From positions 301,422-365,421 of the forward strand of contig QANU01013726.1 in NCBI GenBank assembly GCA_003254905.1: 64,000 nucleotides of DNA, in the 5' to 3' direction. How positions within the stretch are numbered: position 1 is the stretch's first letter; every line of letters begins with the position of its first letter. This DNA comes from Nissolia schottii. Its lineage: Eukaryota > Streptophyta > Magnoliopsida > Fabales > Fabaceae. Below the pieces are notes generated by a model that saw nothing but the letters and a program-made list of their open reading frames with translations, ran no database searches and had not been told where the DNA came from. This document shows, piece after piece, positions 33,794 through 45,279 of the stretch. A program made the position numbers and the translations under genes.

Positions 33794-36700
33794 CCCTGTA
33801 CCTGATCCAGATTCCGCAATTTCCCTTCCCAACAAAAAAAAAAAAAAAAAAACACAAGAAATCGAGAAATGAGTTCAAAGAGGAGAACATGCAATGGCGA
33901 GGAGGATCAAGACGAGGAGAGGGAACAGAAAGCGCTTTGTGAGAGGAAGAGCTAGCTAGGGTTTGTTCGAGGCGTTATGATCCGCCATTTCGAAACCGAG
34001 GAGGAGCGATCCTCTGCGGCTGCGCCTGCAGCAAGGCACTCTCACTCACCTGCGCATCTATCACTCCCCAAACGCGATCAAACCATCCTCTCTCTTTTCT
34101 GTCGCTTTAAAATTATAAAAAAATAAAAATAAAATAAAATAAAATAAAAATAATAATAATTAAAAATTACGCGGTGGGGAAATGACGGATATGGCCTTCG
34201 TCCCGCGGTTTTGGTCCCCGATGTTTGCGTCCTTTACTTATAGTTGGGACAATGGGCCTCTTGGGTCCCACCAAACGGGGATCAACGAAGGAAGGATAGA
34301 TTCTGTAATTTTCCGCCTAACGAAGCGTGGAATTGCCCCGTTCGGTAATCTGAAACCTCCATGTGGGTATTCAGATTTTTTATTTCCTAATTTTAAAGCA
34401 TCTACGTCACCCCAAAAAAGAAAAAATAATAAATAAAAAGATTTCCATTGCATATTGTTATGATCTTGTGATTTATTACTTATTATTGTTTTATCTCTTT
34501 CCTTTTCTTTATTCCTAAAAGATATATTTGCCTAGTTTTATAAGAAGAGGTAATCATTTACGTTTTCCGAGCAAAAGAATGTAATCATTTAATTAATAAA
34601 AGAAATGCATACATTTAAGGGAGTGATATGTTAAGTATTTTTTTATTTGTTTCTAAATAAAACCAATTTAATTTATTGCACAACTACGTGGCGTAATATC
34701 TTCATAACTATATTGATGTGCATTTAATCTTTCCTTTTATGAGAATGAAAAAATATCTTATAATCAGCAGTTTGTCATTTTGTGTAAAGTCAACTATTGT
34801 AAATAGATTAATCACTCTCGTACATTATTTGTTATTGTAATTTCTCTTTTAATTAGTTTAGCTAGATGTACATCCAAAATGTTTTATAAAAGGCATGCAA
34901 ACATGGAATGAATTCTCTCAATTTTTTGAACAAGGATTCATTAGAGTGAATAACTCACTTTAGAGTGTAAAATGAAGTTACCATTTGATCAATAAAGTGT
35001 CAATATATCTCACTTTTTAATTTATTGATTTAAATATAACAAATCCCACTTTATCCTCTAAATTTTTTATGTGTTGTCATATGTGATTTTTTATTACTAA
35101 TCAATGAGACAAATTTTCGTACGTGATATAAATAATAAAAGAAATTAACAATAAAAAATCACTTATAATAATATAATAACACATGAAAGAACTTAACATG
35201 GGAGCATCATGCAAACATAGCTTGATTCTGACTAAATGGCGATGTGTACCAAGTCTAGTCGCTTTGTGTGTTTGTCTTTTCTCTTAATTCCGTTGTCTTG
35301 CTATGTTATCTACAAACTTAGAATGAGGACTTTGAAAGTGATGGATTAGAAGACTTCTTATTTTTTAGTACATCGGAGGACTTCTTTGTGTTCTCGTCTT
35401 CCACCTCAACTTATTGAAAACAACTTTTTTAAAAAGAAATTGTCTCTTCCAACTCTTTCTCATGGCGGTCGGGGCATTTGAGAAAATATATATTTTTTCA
35501 ATAATTTTTATTAAACTAAACACACAGAAGTTTAGAATTCATGTTACTATTAGCAACCGTCAGCTGTGTATCATTTCACGGACTGGACTGAACTGAACTA
35601 CTCATATTTTTTGGGTTGGCTTATGAATTGGGTTTTGAAAATGAAGAAAAGGTTTTGAGGGCTGATTGAAGGCATTGATTCAAATTCAATGCCAATATGC
35701 CATTACTATGCTATTGGCTTTTACCTAACCATTGCCCATCATTGGTTGATATTCTTAGCTAATGCACCTATCTTTCTTCGGCAAATCCGAATTTCTGCCT
35801 CTTTAAGCGATTTCTCATTGGCATAAATAACTAAAATTTGATATTCGGGAAAGGTAAAATATTGCATTCATTAATTAAATAAGAAACAAATATAAAAAAG
35901 TCTAAGGATTAAACACAAACTTAACGCAGAGAGATTTTTTAGATAAATGACACAACATCAAAGGATATGAAAATACTAAAGAAGAAACATAAAATAAATT
36001 GAACTTAAACTCACAAAATCTAAACTCGACATCATAACTCATAGAAGATTACTTGTTGGTTGTTGATCCCAATACTTAATTATCATCAACACACATAAAT
36101 TTCCCAAAAGTAGCCTTGATTTGGCGTCTTGCTTCCGTGGTTTTGAATTTTTCAAGCATGTCCTATAGTTGTACGTAAATGGAAATATGAGAAAAATCAT
36201 CACCCTCCAGAATCATATTCTTATGCTATCTTTTCAAATTTAGAATAAAGTTTTTGAAAATCCAATGATTATCTTTTTTATTATTATGCAACAAAGATCG
36301 TCTCGTAATAGAGTTGGTGTCGCCACCAGCAGGTTATTCAGTTGAAGATCCATCACTGCTACCCATGAGACACTCCTCAGCTAGAGCTACCACCGCATAT
36401 GGAGGCACCTCCATCACTTCAAACTTGTTAGATTCATGGTTTTGCAATAGAACATTGGAGGAAAGAGACACACACTAGGTGGGAGGTTGTGCACGAGACG
36501 AAAGGAAACACACGAAGGCGACTGAAAATTGATCAATGGTACGATGTGCTAGGAGTGACAAGGAAACCCTAGCAATGACATGGGTTTCCTCTGTTGTGTG
36601 TTGTTCGACTAGAAAAGTTGCCTAAGTCATAATGGAGAACATATATAAATAAAAAAGTTCATTTACCACCCAATTTTTTCTTTTAAAAAATAAGAAGTGT

Positions 36701-37634
36701 CAAATTAAATTATGCAGCAAATTATTAAAATTCAAAAGGAAAAGCCTTGTCACTTAAAAGATTTTACCCAACTTAAATAATACCTCTAGTAAAAATATAC
36801 ATGTAGTCTAGAAAACAAAATTAAGTAGCAAATTAAGAGCCAAAACATTGACAAATATTTAAAGGAGAATATACGAAAATGCAAGAAAGGTAACCGTGAG
36901 AGAGGAATTGGATTCCATGACAATGCATTTGCAGCTTTCATTTTCTTTTTGTATTTATTGATGTTGGTGAGAATCAAAGAAAACGTGTTTTCTTTTAAAT
37001 ACCGTCTTTCCACTAAATGTGAAGGCAACATAAGCCCCAAACGATGTGTCATTTTCTTTGAGAGAAACGAAGGTAACATGTTTCGCTCTAATTTTCCTTT
37101 AGATCTTAGGTAGCTATTGGCCCATTGTATATTAAAATTAGGGGTTAACAGTAATTTAGATTACTTTTCAGAAATATTACTCTTTTTACATTGATGTTAA
37201 TTTTTCATTACGATATTTGTTATGCACTTTGTGAAAGAACTCTTCCTTGCTTTTATTTCATGGTTCCCAAAATTAGTTGGTTTTAAAGAGATTAAAATGT
37301 GATTTATTATTTTATTTTTATTAAAATATTGAAATAAATTAAATCCTTGCTACTAGTAATTTCTTGCTACAAGATTGATGGACAAAGAATCTATTCCACG
37401 CTTGTTTGCTTTAGGACTTTTATTAGAGTGTGTTCATCAACGCCATCAATGCACAATCCAGCAAACATTCTTTTCATTGTCTATGTGGGACACCGGAATA
37501 TTAAAGCACCCACATGGAATCTTAAAATTGAAATTGGGACCATCCATCTATCTTTCGATGCAATTTGTATCCGGACACCCTAGTAGTAAAGATTGTATAA
37601 AATATAAAATAATAAAATAAAAATAGATGAAGCA
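33794..37634. other. Promoter and 5' flank of the LPA1-like gene, then intergenic DNA
   Basis: 33794-34100 holds the probable 5' untranslated region and core promoter, less AT-rich and without a clear TATA box, as for broadly expressed genes. An AAAAT-type simple repeat follows at about 34118-34160, and a GC-richer patch at 34170-34400 has no recognised gene. The remainder to 37634 is AT-rich with only short frames that match no family I know. Confidence 0.5.
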
Positions 37635-37636
37635 TA

Positions 37637-38152
37637 GTTATCAAATACTCGAGTTAACCCTTAAATTCTTACGAGTTTACAAGTTTAGGTGTCAAAATTG
37701 AGTTAACTCGCTTAACAACTCAGACCTAAGTAAATTCGGGTAAACTCGCATAAATTCGAGATAAATTTATAAGTTCACTATTTTAGTCAAAATTTAGTAT
37801 CTCAAACTCCAAAATACAATATTTCCTAAGGATCACTCTTAATTAGGATTTGTAAATAGAATATTCTAACATCTTGACTTATGTTAGGTTGATTTATAAT
37901 ATTACAAAACTTCGATAGGTTATTTTTTATGCGATTTTAATTTATTTGACGTATTTTATCATTTATGTTTTCCTAATTATGACTTGAAAATAAAATTGTG
38001 ACATATTTTGTTTCATTATAATTTTAGTATATTATATTAACGTATTATAAAAAAAATTTATTAATATTTTTATAACAAGTAAACTCGTACGAGTTTACTA
38101 TTCCAATTTACTTATGCTTCATAAATTTAGATAAACTCACGAGTTTGATAAC
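37637..38152. mobile_element. hAT-like MITE
   Basis: The ends are perfect 9-bp inverted repeats (GTTATCAAA and TTTGATAAC) that continue imperfectly inward with ACTCG and CGAGTTTA motifs repeated in both orientations. GTTATCAAACTCG-type termini are common in plant hAT-like non-autonomous elements. No 8-bp target duplication is evident. Confidence 0.5.
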
Positions 38153-40276
38153 CTAAAATAAAGAGAGTATGATATTTTTGCACATTAATTTTAAAACATC
38201 ATGTTAACTTATTAATTATTTATCATTAAATAATTTTAACAAAACTCACACATTATTAATATTTCATCAATGCAAATGACAAGTTCAACGTGCTACTTAC
38301 GAAGGCAACAAATATCACCATACTAACTAGAGAAAATACAAAACAGTATCAAAGTCTAATTCAGACTCTAGATCGCTCTTAGTTGAAGCTCTTCTGGGAT
38401 CCAATTATAATGTCTGGGAGCTGAAGCAGGATTCATTGGTTATGCATACACGGTCACTTTCACATTAATTTTAGTGTGGGACTATCGAACACCAAACGTG
38501 GACATCATTCTTAGTCGCTCACATATATAAACGCATATTATAAGATCTATGCTCACATTACATCATGTTTGGTGTAAAAAAAAAACATATTTGTTAATTT
38601 TAAGATTACATTTTTAATAGTGTATCCCCGGGTTTATTTTGCAGTAGCAGGACTTTTTCCTTTTTGGAAAAAAACAACTCAATGCTTTGTCGTTGTTGGA
38701 CTTCAAAAAGATAAGGATCACTCTCACCCCCCCTGTTGAGAACAGTTTCTTGTTGTTGGGTTGGGCCTGGGGTATTGGGCCATGACATGGTCCATTGGGT
38801 TCCGAGCCCATTACGAAACTGCATCCTCGACGAAAAAGGAAAAACTGCGTTGACGAATGCATGGCGTATCCACATTGATCGATTTCTGATGATAATTGGA
38901 ATTGTAGAATTTCGAAGGCATAACTTATATATCCATTTGAAGGTTCGTTTCATAGTTGAAGACCAAACTGTGTGTGCCTGGAGGAGATGAGAGAAAATCA
39001 TTCTCTGCAAGATCGAGTTGAAATGTTGGCAGCTCTGCCACATGCACAAGTCCGATCTGTTCTAGTATCTAGGCATATCTTCTTAAAGGCGTTCATCTTC
39101 GTTAAATTTCTTGCAGAGCATTCCATCCCCTGTGATGAAAAGACGGTGCAGAAAATCGAATGAAATGAGTAGCTTTGATACACTGCTACCATATTTGGGA
39201 TGAACATAGGAATTTTGATTTTACTACTAATCTGGAATGTAGAATTCAAAATAACGGTTTATTGTTTGGGTACCCTTCAGATTTGTTTCCACAAGAAAGA
39301 TGTCTTCCCGAAATGAAAATGAGATGCAAGATGGTCAGCTATGGGTACTCTAATTTTTGAAAGGTCAGGCGCGCCTACAAAATTACGTTGTTGTTGTTTT
39401 TTTTTTTTTTTTTTTTTTATATAAGTTTAACTTATTAATTATATCTTAATAAAAAAAATGTAATACCCTAACTCCTCTTTCAATCATTTATGCCTCCTCC
39501 TTTAATCCGCACCCTTATCTCCGGCACGACCTTGTCTTCGGCAATGTGACGACATCTCCAGCTTCCTCATTCTCTTTCTTCTTCAAAGTTGTATCTAGTA
39601 AGAACCACCATTTTCGACGACACGACTTTGTCTTTGGTGAGTTCTCGTTCCTCTTTTCTTCTGCTATTTTTTTGAGAAAGAATTGAAGAAATATGATTTT
39701 AATTTTTTATTGTATTGTTGGTTTTGGATTGGATATTTACATTAGTTATCATGTGATTTTTTTTATTATATGTAATTTATTAAATATATATATATATATA
39801 TATATATATTCAGCGTACTCATACCCTTGTTTTTCAAAAAATTTCGTACCTTGTACCTGCTTCTATTCACGGTATTAGTACCTATGCAATCGAGATGGTC
39901 GGGTAAGAAAAATGTATGTGAACTCACTTTGTATAAAATACCGTGTTAATTCACACTCAATCTATCATTAGATAAAATTTCAATTAGATGTGAACCTCAT
40001 TAAAATATTATCTAATAATAAATATGGTATAAGTCAACGCTGTATCTAACATAAAGTGAGTTCAAATGCCACAACTCGTTGGTTAACTAATACTACCGTG
40101 AGGCCATGAAAATGACCTAATCTCCACTTTCATATACTTGATGCCACATGTTGGGAGTGTTGTGTGATTAGTTTTGCACACAAACAAAGAATGCAGGGAT
40201 GAAATCACAAAAACAAAGAATGTGGAGATAGTTGAACAAAGGAAAGGTCGTCATCTTCCCGATGTCATTAACCATG
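38153..40276. other. Intergenic with an unexplained GC-richer patch (about 38600-39370)
   Basis: 38600-39370 is less AT-rich and has several overlapping reading frames of 60-147 codons on both strands. Around 38757-38800 it holds repeated TGGGCC/GGGCCA cores like site II elements of housekeeping promoters. A plus-strand 58-codon frame from 38988 (MRENHSLQDRVEMLAALPHA) looks protein-like, but I recognise no family. It could be the start of a decayed gene or a captured fragment. A T-rich run at 39397-39419 and (AT)n at 39784-39809 follow. Confidence 0.4.
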
Positions 40277-41232
40277 TGTTATATCAAAATAATTTATGAG
40301 GACAAGAATTCGAAATGAGGATATTTAAGTTAAATATCAGAGAATCTCTAAAAATAAGAATAATTAATGGGTCATCTAGAATAAGATCAGACCACACAAC
40401 TTTATCTTAAGGATATTAACCAAAGATGATAGTCGACCTCAAAATCTTATTGAAAATTAATTAAATCAAAGAGCATGGGCGTCTACCAAATAAATCATGG
40501 ATGAATAATGATCTAATGATATAAACTGGTCGACACCCATCTGAGACTTTGCTACGTTTTTAGAATTGCCAATAGTGACCATTTTGCGTCGTCTAATAAA
40601 GGGGTGTAGAGAAAAATAATTGTTGATGCCTCTTTTTGAAATCAAATATGAAAGGGAAATTATTTGGAACGAGGCACATACAAATAATGTGCTATGGTTA
40701 CGAAGGAAAGTGCACACCTCTAAGAAGTGGTTTGTGAGATTTTCGCTAAGTGGGGTCAGGTAGAGTCGTAGGAGCAAGTATCAACCGCTCGGTGGACACG
40801 TGGCAAGCATATGTGAAGACTTTGAAGCCTATAAATAGGATGTCTGGGAATGAATCAAGTTGGAAGAAACACACACTTACAAATTCTCAAATACTCACAA
40901 TTCCACAACAACATTTCGAGTTTAGGAGAAGGACCAAGTAATTCTCATTTACTTGCTTTATGTTCTTTCAAATTCCATAGGATTAGTTATTTTCTTTCCA
41001 TTTCTTGTACTATTGTTGTTTATTGTTCATCAACTTGTTCTTGTATCTGCACAATTTTAAAGTTTATTCAAAGCAATATTCGTAATTTCTTTCTCTTTTC
41101 AAACTCGCATTCTCACTAAAAGAGTCCATGCTGCATAGGAATTACATTGCAATCTTATCTTCCCAAAATATTTATTTGATTTTTGTGGTGAACAGTTCAT
41201 AAGTGATCACAGACCAAAATTCCCATAAAACA
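40277..41232 (+). mobile_element. Solo LTR with intact target duplication
   Basis: Starts TGTTATATC, ends CATAAAACA, and is flanked by CCATG at both sides (40272-40276 and 41233-41237). A TATA box (CTATAAATAGG near 40829) gives plus orientation. At 956 bp with no coding region it is a fossil solo LTR; superfamily unresolved (Ty3/gypsy or Ty1/copia). The perfect flanks suggest a relatively recent insertion. Confidence 0.88.
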
Positions 41233-41249
41233 CCATGATTTATTGGTAA

Positions 41250-41983
41250 TACTACAAGAAAAGTGGCATATAGCGGCGGTTGGGTAGCGACAGTTTCTGA
41301 TAATCACTGCCATTCTAATCACCAACAGAATATAATGGCGGTTTGTTAGAATCGCCATGAAAGGTTAACACTTTGCGGCGGTTCGTAATAAACCATAATA
41401 AAAAAAAGAGAAAAAAGAAAAGAAAAGAGAATCGGGACTTTTTTTCTCTCTCTCTCGAGCAACGATGAGGACAAATCCTGGGAGCTCTGCGACGAGGGTG
41501 ACGATGGCTCCTCCTCTCTTTTCATCCCTTCCAACCTCCCTACTCCCAAGCCTTCTCCCGCCGCTCCCCCAAACCCATACCCGTCCCTAACTCCTCCTTC
41601 GTTCCTGTGGTCCCCTCTCCCCTTCCCATCCCCTCTTCCTAACCTGACATCGCCTCACCTGAGTTCAGACTAGCCCCCAATGTAACATCTCGCTTTTTCC
41701 TTAAAAAGAATTTCGCGTCATAAATAAATAAACACAAGTCAATTATTGAGACTGGAAAATTAAATTATAAAATTTAATTTCTAAAAATACGAGTCAAAAT
41801 AATGGTTGCGTGATCTCGTGGAATTTCACGAGATCTAGACCGATTTTCGTTCATAGTCAGAGTTTAAATACGTACTGAAAGTACCTGTAAAACACACTTT
41901 TACGAGAGAAAAATTACGAGTACCTTAGATTAATTTAAACTCCTCACTTTGAACCGCCGCTATATGTCACTTTTATTGTAATG
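41250..41983. mobile_element. Non-autonomous CACTA (En/Spm) element
   Basis: The left end TACTACAAGAAAAGTGGCAT, continuing ATAGCGGCGGTT, is inverted against a right end AACCGCCGCTATATGTCACT continuing TTTATTGTAATG: about 31 bp with few mismatches, close to the plant CACTACAAGAAAA terminus. The 3-bp duplication TAA (41247-41249 and 41984-41986) is the CACTA hallmark. At 734 bp it has no transposase. The interior holds a pyrimidine-rich segment (about 41440-41680) and, from 41681, a piece related to the solo LTR at 9622-11165. It sits 17 bp after the end of another solo LTR. Confidence 0.88.
41681..41945 (+). mobile_element. LTR fragment carried inside the CACTA element
   Basis: Begins TGTAACATCTCGCTTTTT and ends near TACCTTAGATTAATTTAAAC, matching in order the first 270 or so bases of the LTR at 9622-11165 (TGTAACATCTCGCTTTTTTC and TACCTTAGATTAACCTAAAT). 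The middle is diverged. It is a truncated fossil with no second end, so it was probably acquired by the CACTA element rather than inserted as a whole retroelement. Confidence 0.75.
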
Positions 41984-41986
41984 TAA

Positions 41987-43067
41987 AATGCAGGGAAAAC
42001 ATTATATCTCACATGATTTGATAATTTTTTTAATTAATAATATGATGTTATTATAAAGTAATAGAATTGGCAACAACTAAGAATTGGTTTAAGTTCTGAA
42101 CTTTACTAACAATAGAGATTGCAATCATGCCTGGAACTCTGCATTTGCTTGCCAAAATGTGTCTGGTCTTCTCTGACAATCCTAACATTGGGATTTGGTC
42201 ATGTTTTAACACAAAAATTGTCTGCTATAGATAATGTTTGTAAATTTTGTTTCGAAGGGGAAGGATAAGGAAAAAAAAAAGATTTTGGGAGACTTATAAT
42301 CATGGTCTTGATATGTTAAAATTATAAATAAGTTCTCTAAAATATATTTTTTCATTTATTTTTCTCTAAAATAAAACTCATAAATATACCTTCAAAGGCT
42401 TTGACATTATTGCTAGAAAGATAAAGTCTTTGACATAATTTCCATGATGGATAAATAAATGAAGTCCTATATGTCATATATTCGTTTAAGGATTAATAAT
42501 CATGTTATATTATCTTTAAAAATAAAATTGTGATAAAACTTTTGACTCTCGAGTCATTTTCGAAGCTTAACTGTCCTTATTTTCATGGGTTACAAGAAGC
42601 ATCATTTAATGAATTCGTGCTAGGACACATTAGTTGTTGTCCTGTAATTTAAAATGAGTTTAATTATTATATATATAGATAATGTATTTTTTTTACGTTT
42701 TCTTTTAATTAATTCATTTTATATGTTTAACTTTTTAAATAGTGAGTGAGATAGTTAATTGTTTTTATATAAGTTAAAAAATTTAATTAAATGATAGTAT
42801 AAAAATGATTTACATTGTCAGAATATAATAATTAAGCTCATTTAAAATTTATTACATTCCTTTTCATAATAATTCTCCATTTTTGAACATGATGAAAATT
42901 AAGGAAAAAGATAAATATTATTAGTAGTAGTAAAAAATTATTTGAATGATAAATTACTTTTATTTGAAATGAAAAATATTCCACCAATATGTATTAAAAA
43001 AAAGCCATATTGCATTATTACAAGGTAAGAACAATTTAAATAATATTTAAACATCAAGTTGGATTAT
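41987..43067. other. Intergenic AT-rich DNA
   Basis: No gene or named repeat supported. Confidence 0.5.
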
Positions 43068-43168
43068 GCTCTAACAACTCATAAAATGACATTTTAACTT
43101 TAAATATAAGGAGAATTACTCGCTAAGTTTAAAATATCATTTTATATGTTGTCAGAGCATAGTATAAC
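43068..43168. mobile_element. Hairpin MITE
   Basis: TTATGCTCTAACAACTCATA, continuing AAATGACATTTTAA, is inverted against TTTAAAATATCATTTTATAT, continuing GTTGTCAGAGCATAG. About 40 bp per arm leaves almost no loop. It lies directly before the tandem array at 43195. Confidence 0.7.
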
Positions 43169-43194
43169 ATAGTGTTCCACGAGCACGCAAGAAT

Positions 43195-43910
43195 TTATTC
43201 AAAAGGTAAAGTACAATGTATCGAAGAGTACTCTATTTGTACACATGGAACAACACACATCGTTATCTTTTTATTAACACTGGATGAGATCATACACTGG
43301 AGATAGACAGGGAGTACTCTCGTACACGTGGAACAACACACATCGTTGATCTTTTTATTAATGGTGGTTGAATACTCTACTCGTACACATGGAACAATAA
43401 ACACTATTGATCTTTTCATCACCGATGATTGAGATCTTGCACTGAGAATAGACAAAGATTACTCTATTTCTACATGTTGAACAACACACATCGTTGATAT
43501 TTTCATCCATAGTGATTGGGATCATCCATTGAAGATCGATAGAGAATACTCTACTCGTACACATGGAACAACACACATCGTCTTTCGTTAATGGTGATTG
43601 AGATCATGCACTAAAGATAGACAAAGAGTACTCTACTCGTACACGTGGAACAACACACAGCGTTGATCTTTTTACTAGCAGTGATTGAGATCATGTGAAG
43701 ATAAACATGGAATACTCCACTTGTACATATGGAACAACACACACCGTTGATCATTTTAATAATGGTGATTGAATACTCTACTCGGATATGTGGAACAACA
43801 CACAACGTTGATCTTTTCATAAGCAGTGATTGAGATCGTGCACTAAAGATAAACAAGGAATACTCCACTAGTACACGTGGAACAACACACACTGCTGATC
43901 CTTTAGTATA
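43195..43910. repeat. Minisatellite immediately upstream of the TCP gene
   Basis: Nine copies of a unit with GGAACAACACACATCGTTGA, a TGATTGAGATCATGCACT part and an AGTACTCTACTCGTACAC part. Spacing between the ACAACACACA cores is about 85, 61, 87, 86, 83, 85, 59 and 87 bp, so two shortened (about 60-bp) units occur among about 85-bp units. At least three units carry CACGTG (G-box) where others have CACATG. Because 87 is a multiple of three, minus-strand frames stay open across several units; this is a consequence of the repeat, not evidence of a gene. The array ends about 135 bp before the TCP start codon, within its promoter. Confidence 0.9.
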
Positions 43911-43989
43911 CTATGAGAGAGTGAGAAAGTGTAGACATATTTTAGTATGTAGAAATAACAAAATTGTAGAATTAATTACCCAAATTGCA

Positions 43990-44002
43990 CTAATATATAT
44001 GC
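43990..44002 (+). promoter_or_regulatory. TATA-like element of the TCP gene
   Basis: ACTAATATATATGCATG lies about 50 bp before the chosen ATG at 44047, a reasonable TATA distance for a short leader. It follows the end of the minisatellite by about 80 bp. Confidence 0.4.
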
Positions 44003-44046
44003 ATGCACCTTGCCACTATCAGAACAACACACATAGAGAGAAAACA

Positions 44047-44553
44047 ATGGCGTCATTTAAGAATATCAATGCAGAGAGTGCTTTTGTAGTCTATAACGCC
44101 AATTCCTCCTCATCCCACCAAAACCAAGTTCCCGCAGCACAAGCCTCCGCTGCCGCCGTGACAAGCGAGCCACCAACCACCACAAAGCCCAAAAAGAGGA
44201 AAGACCGCCACTCCAAGGTGGAGGGCAGAGACCGCCGCGTCCGCCTGTCCCCTTCCGTCGCCACCCGCCTCTTCGAGCTCACCCACCGGCTTGGCTACAA
44301 GAACGACGGCGAGACCATCGAGTGGATCCTCCATCGGGCGGAGCCAGCGATCATCGAAGCCACCGGCCACGGCGTCCTGCCCAACGCCGGCCTCCCGATC
44401 GCACAGCCGGAGATGGACGTTGCCGCTGCTAATGAAGCCCCTGCGCTGCTGCCACCAGCCGGCAGGGACAAAGAAGACGGTGTTAACATGGAGGAGGTTT
44501 TAGACTTTGATTTTGATGTATTTGCTGATAACCCTGACTGGAATTTCATTTAA
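44047..44553 (+). CDS. Class I-like TCP transcription factor, divergent
   Basis: A single-exon 168-aa protein with the TCP DNA-binding domain at residues 49-107: the basic region [19 protein letters not shown], then helix-loop-helix [20 protein letters not shown] and [10 protein letters not shown]. The short basic region and [16 protein letters not shown] match class I (PCF) TCPs, which bind GTGGGNCC-like sites and control cell proliferation and development. The segment RDRRVRLS is more usual in class II. The N-terminus is Ser/Gln/Ala-rich; the C-terminus is acidic ([13 protein letters not shown]), a possible activation region. The ATG at 44047 starts MASFKNI; the frame is open upstream to 43921, but that stretch (MRKCRH) lies in AT-rich leader and is not protein-like. 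The coding part is far more GC-rich than its surroundings. Length is near small class I members such as AtTCP16. Confidence 0.9.
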   Translation: MASFKNINAESAFVVYNANSSSSHQNQVPAAQASAAAVTSEPPTTTKPKKRKDRHSKVEGRDRRVRLSPSVATRLFELTHRLGYKNDGETIEWILHRAEPAIIEATGHGVLPNAGLPIAQPEMDVAAANEAPALLPPAGRDKEDGVNMEEVLDFDFDVFADNPDWNFI

Positions 44554-45279
44554 CAATTGGGGTTTCCGTCTTGGTGTTGGAGGTGGAGGAGGAGGTCGCC
44601 ATTGGAGATAGGAGATGAAGTTTACTGCAGTTTTTTTTTTTTGTTTTTTTTTTTATTTTTAAAGTTTAATAAAGTTAATGCGGGGTTTAACATGTGTAAG
44701 CCATTGAGGAAAATCAGTAAAATAAGAGTTAAGGTGTTTGTTTTAATGATTTTTACTCTCATTAATGGTTGATATGTGAACTAGAGGATCAAATTGATTA
44801 TTTTCTGGATTTAATTGCTGGAACCATTAATCAGAGCGTTTATTTTAATCTTATTTTGGGTTTGAGTTCTTAGATGAAACTGAATTACAGAAACGGCTTA
44901 ATTTGACCTTGACCATACTTCAGTCTTTAAGTTACTCACATGAGAGAGGACAAATCCTTTTATATTGTTGAAGAGGAAGAGTTATAGTTCTTCCTTTAAG
45001 TGGCGTTCTCATCCATTGTATTTGTATGGTTATATATAAAATCCAGCTACTTTAACCAAAATAAGCAAATAAATAAATAAAATCTACCTAAGGCCAGTTA
45101 CGAAAGTCTCACTCATACGTACTAAATTGCAAAACAATATTAATATTGTAATCTCAGGACATATATATCGATAAAGAATCTCTCTCATATGAGAAACTTA
45201 TTTTCCACTCAGTACCTTTATTTATTTTCCTTAATTTTCGTTTTCCTAGAAAAAGATTGAATAAGTTGAATAAAAATAA
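44554..45279. other. 3' flank of the TCP gene
   Basis: Holds the probable 3' untranslated region and T-rich runs near 44630-44655. No further gene is seen. Confidence 0.5.

Noticed and set aside
43195-43892. Minus-strand Cys-rich repeat peptides
   Set aside because: They arise from a minisatellite whose unit is close to a multiple of three; units of about 60 and 85 bp and different frames in neighbouring copies argue against selection for protein.
43921-44046. Upstream extension of the TCP frame
   Set aside because: The sequence is AT-rich leader, not TCP-like, and a TATA-like element lies inside it; the ATG at 44047 is preferred.
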